In this document: in pieces, positions 8,314 through 8,571 of the stretch
Layout: each line of letters begins with the position of its first letter
Position numbering within the stretch: position 1 is the first letter of the stretch
Assembly (NCBI GenBank): GCA_964486145.1
Contig: CAZAMT010000174.1
Span: forward strand, 1-8,571
Direction of reading: 5' to 3'
From: CAZAMT01 sp964486145
GTDB lineage: Bacteria > Bacteroidota > Bacteroidia > Bacteroidales > JAAAOM01
Length of the DNA: 8,571 bases
Translations under genes and position numbers: made by a program
Notes under the pieces: generated by a model
Seen by the model: the letters and a program-made list of their open reading frames with translations, nothing else
Databases searched by the model: none
What the model was told of the DNA's origin: nothing

Positions 8314-8571
8314 TCAAATCGTGATGAGGTAACTGCAAAGCTTGCCAGGTGCGGTGGATATCCACGGATTGCGAGAAATACAGGTGCGGCTTGAGCATAA
8401 AATAAACCTGTCCGGTTCCGGGTAGCCGGGGTAAAGCCCCTGCCTGTCTTTTAAATAGTAATGCTTTGAGTTATTGTTGTTGGTTATTGACCTGCCGTAA
8501 ATGCCTGTGATATTTCCAACCTTGTTTTTTAGTGGGAAGATTACACAGTCCTTTGCAAAAGGTGTGTAAGT
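8314..8571 (-). pseudogene. Truncated Toprim/primase-like protein fragment of mobile-element type
   Basis: An open frame runs in from beyond the window edge and gives 85 residues before a TGA at 8314-8316. Residues 9-54 (CVIFPLKNK, ITGIYGRS, SKHYYLKDRQGLYPGYPEPD) closely resemble, from memory, the Toprim-region lead-in of CHC2-type primase-like proteins. These are common on integrative elements in Bacteroidota, where the text usually continues as a 'LILTESIIDAATL' Toprim strand. Here the match stops near 8410, and the remaining 31 residues (rich in Cys, Arg and Ser) do not look like the family. A different frame of the same strand (8291-8398) reads LYFSQSVDIHRTWQAL, faintly like the expected strand, which suggests a frameshift or small rearrangement. 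The Toprim catalytic acidic motifs are missing in the open frame, so this copy is probably dead. The start and any CHC2 zinc finger lie outside the window. If it is instead a real gene, it would be an atypical short variant. Confidence 0.6.
8347..8411. repeat. Small palindrome and paired short repeats at the broken end of the Toprim remnant
   Basis: Three exact elements cluster here. GTGGATATCCAC at 8354-8365 is a perfect 12-bp palindrome. AGGTGCGG occurs twice as a direct repeat, at 8347-8354 and 8382-8389. ACAGGT at 8380-8385 faces ACCTGT at 8406-8411 as a 6-bp inverted repeat around a 20-base loop. The cluster covers most of the segment where the Toprim match has been lost and is richer in G+C than the DNA on its left. 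It might be a small inserted or rearranged piece, but each element is short enough to arise by chance. Confidence 0.3.

Noticed and set aside
8428..8440. GGGG-TAAAG-CCCC hairpin that looked like a terminator or REP element
   Set aside because: It coincides with the codons for Gln-Gly-Leu-Tyr-Pro in the Toprim-like frame, a strongly conserved stretch, and has no T tract, so coding explains it.
8323..8460. Possible riboswitch or small structured RNA (cobalamin, SAM, TPP, SRP and RNase P cores considered)
   Set aside because: None of the known conserved core sequences is present on either strand, and half the stretch reads as protein on the minus strand.

Overview
The window looks like a chromosomal segment of a Bacteroidota bacterium, probably near Bacteroidales/Marinilabiliales. 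This is inferred from four things: the AT-rich base composition; starts without Shine-Dalgarno sequences but with A-rich leaders; a TAnnTTTG-type -7 box upstream of trmD; and the style of the AddA/AddB-like pair, the latter with the 'GLLETRAIDF...NEGIYP' core typical of Bacteroidota PD-(D/E)XK proteins. No rRNA, tRNA, CRISPR array or intact mobile element is visible.

Layout. Plus strand, left: trmD (85-765), the tRNA m1G37 methyltransferase, then after 88 bp a small four-cysteine DUF1289 protein (854-1060). Minus strand, 8143 down to 1069: an apparent three-gene operon in the order AddA-like helicase-nuclease (4916-8143), TIGR01212/YhcC-type radical SAM protein (3968-4903), AddB-like nuclease (1069-3915). 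The gaps are 12 and 52 bp. The operon ends tail to tail with the DUF1289 gene, 8 bp apart. Right edge: 8314-8571 on the minus strand reads as the end of a Toprim/primase-like protein of the kind found on Bacteroidota mobile elements. It appears broken, and it enters the window from beyond position 8571. The 170 bp between this remnant and the AddA-like start (8144-8313) should hold the operon promoter, but no convincing box was found.

Function. The AddA-like and AddB-like proteins together should form an AddAB-type double-strand-break resection enzyme. AddA supplies an SF1 helicase motor and one nuclease. AddB supplies an inactivated helicase-like scaffold, a second nuclease and a predicted 4Fe-4S 'iron staple'. 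Both nuclease domains keep their catalytic residues with the same 13-residue spacing between the acidic residue and the DxK motif. The radical SAM gene between them is also an Fe-S protein, of unknown reaction. Its placement inside the pair is the most distinctive gene-order feature. The other points worth a second look are a five-cysteine CxxCxxCxxCxxC ladder ending exactly at the AddB C-terminus, and the decayed Toprim gene beside the operon. Overall this is mostly a core housekeeping region; I do not see a clearly new system.
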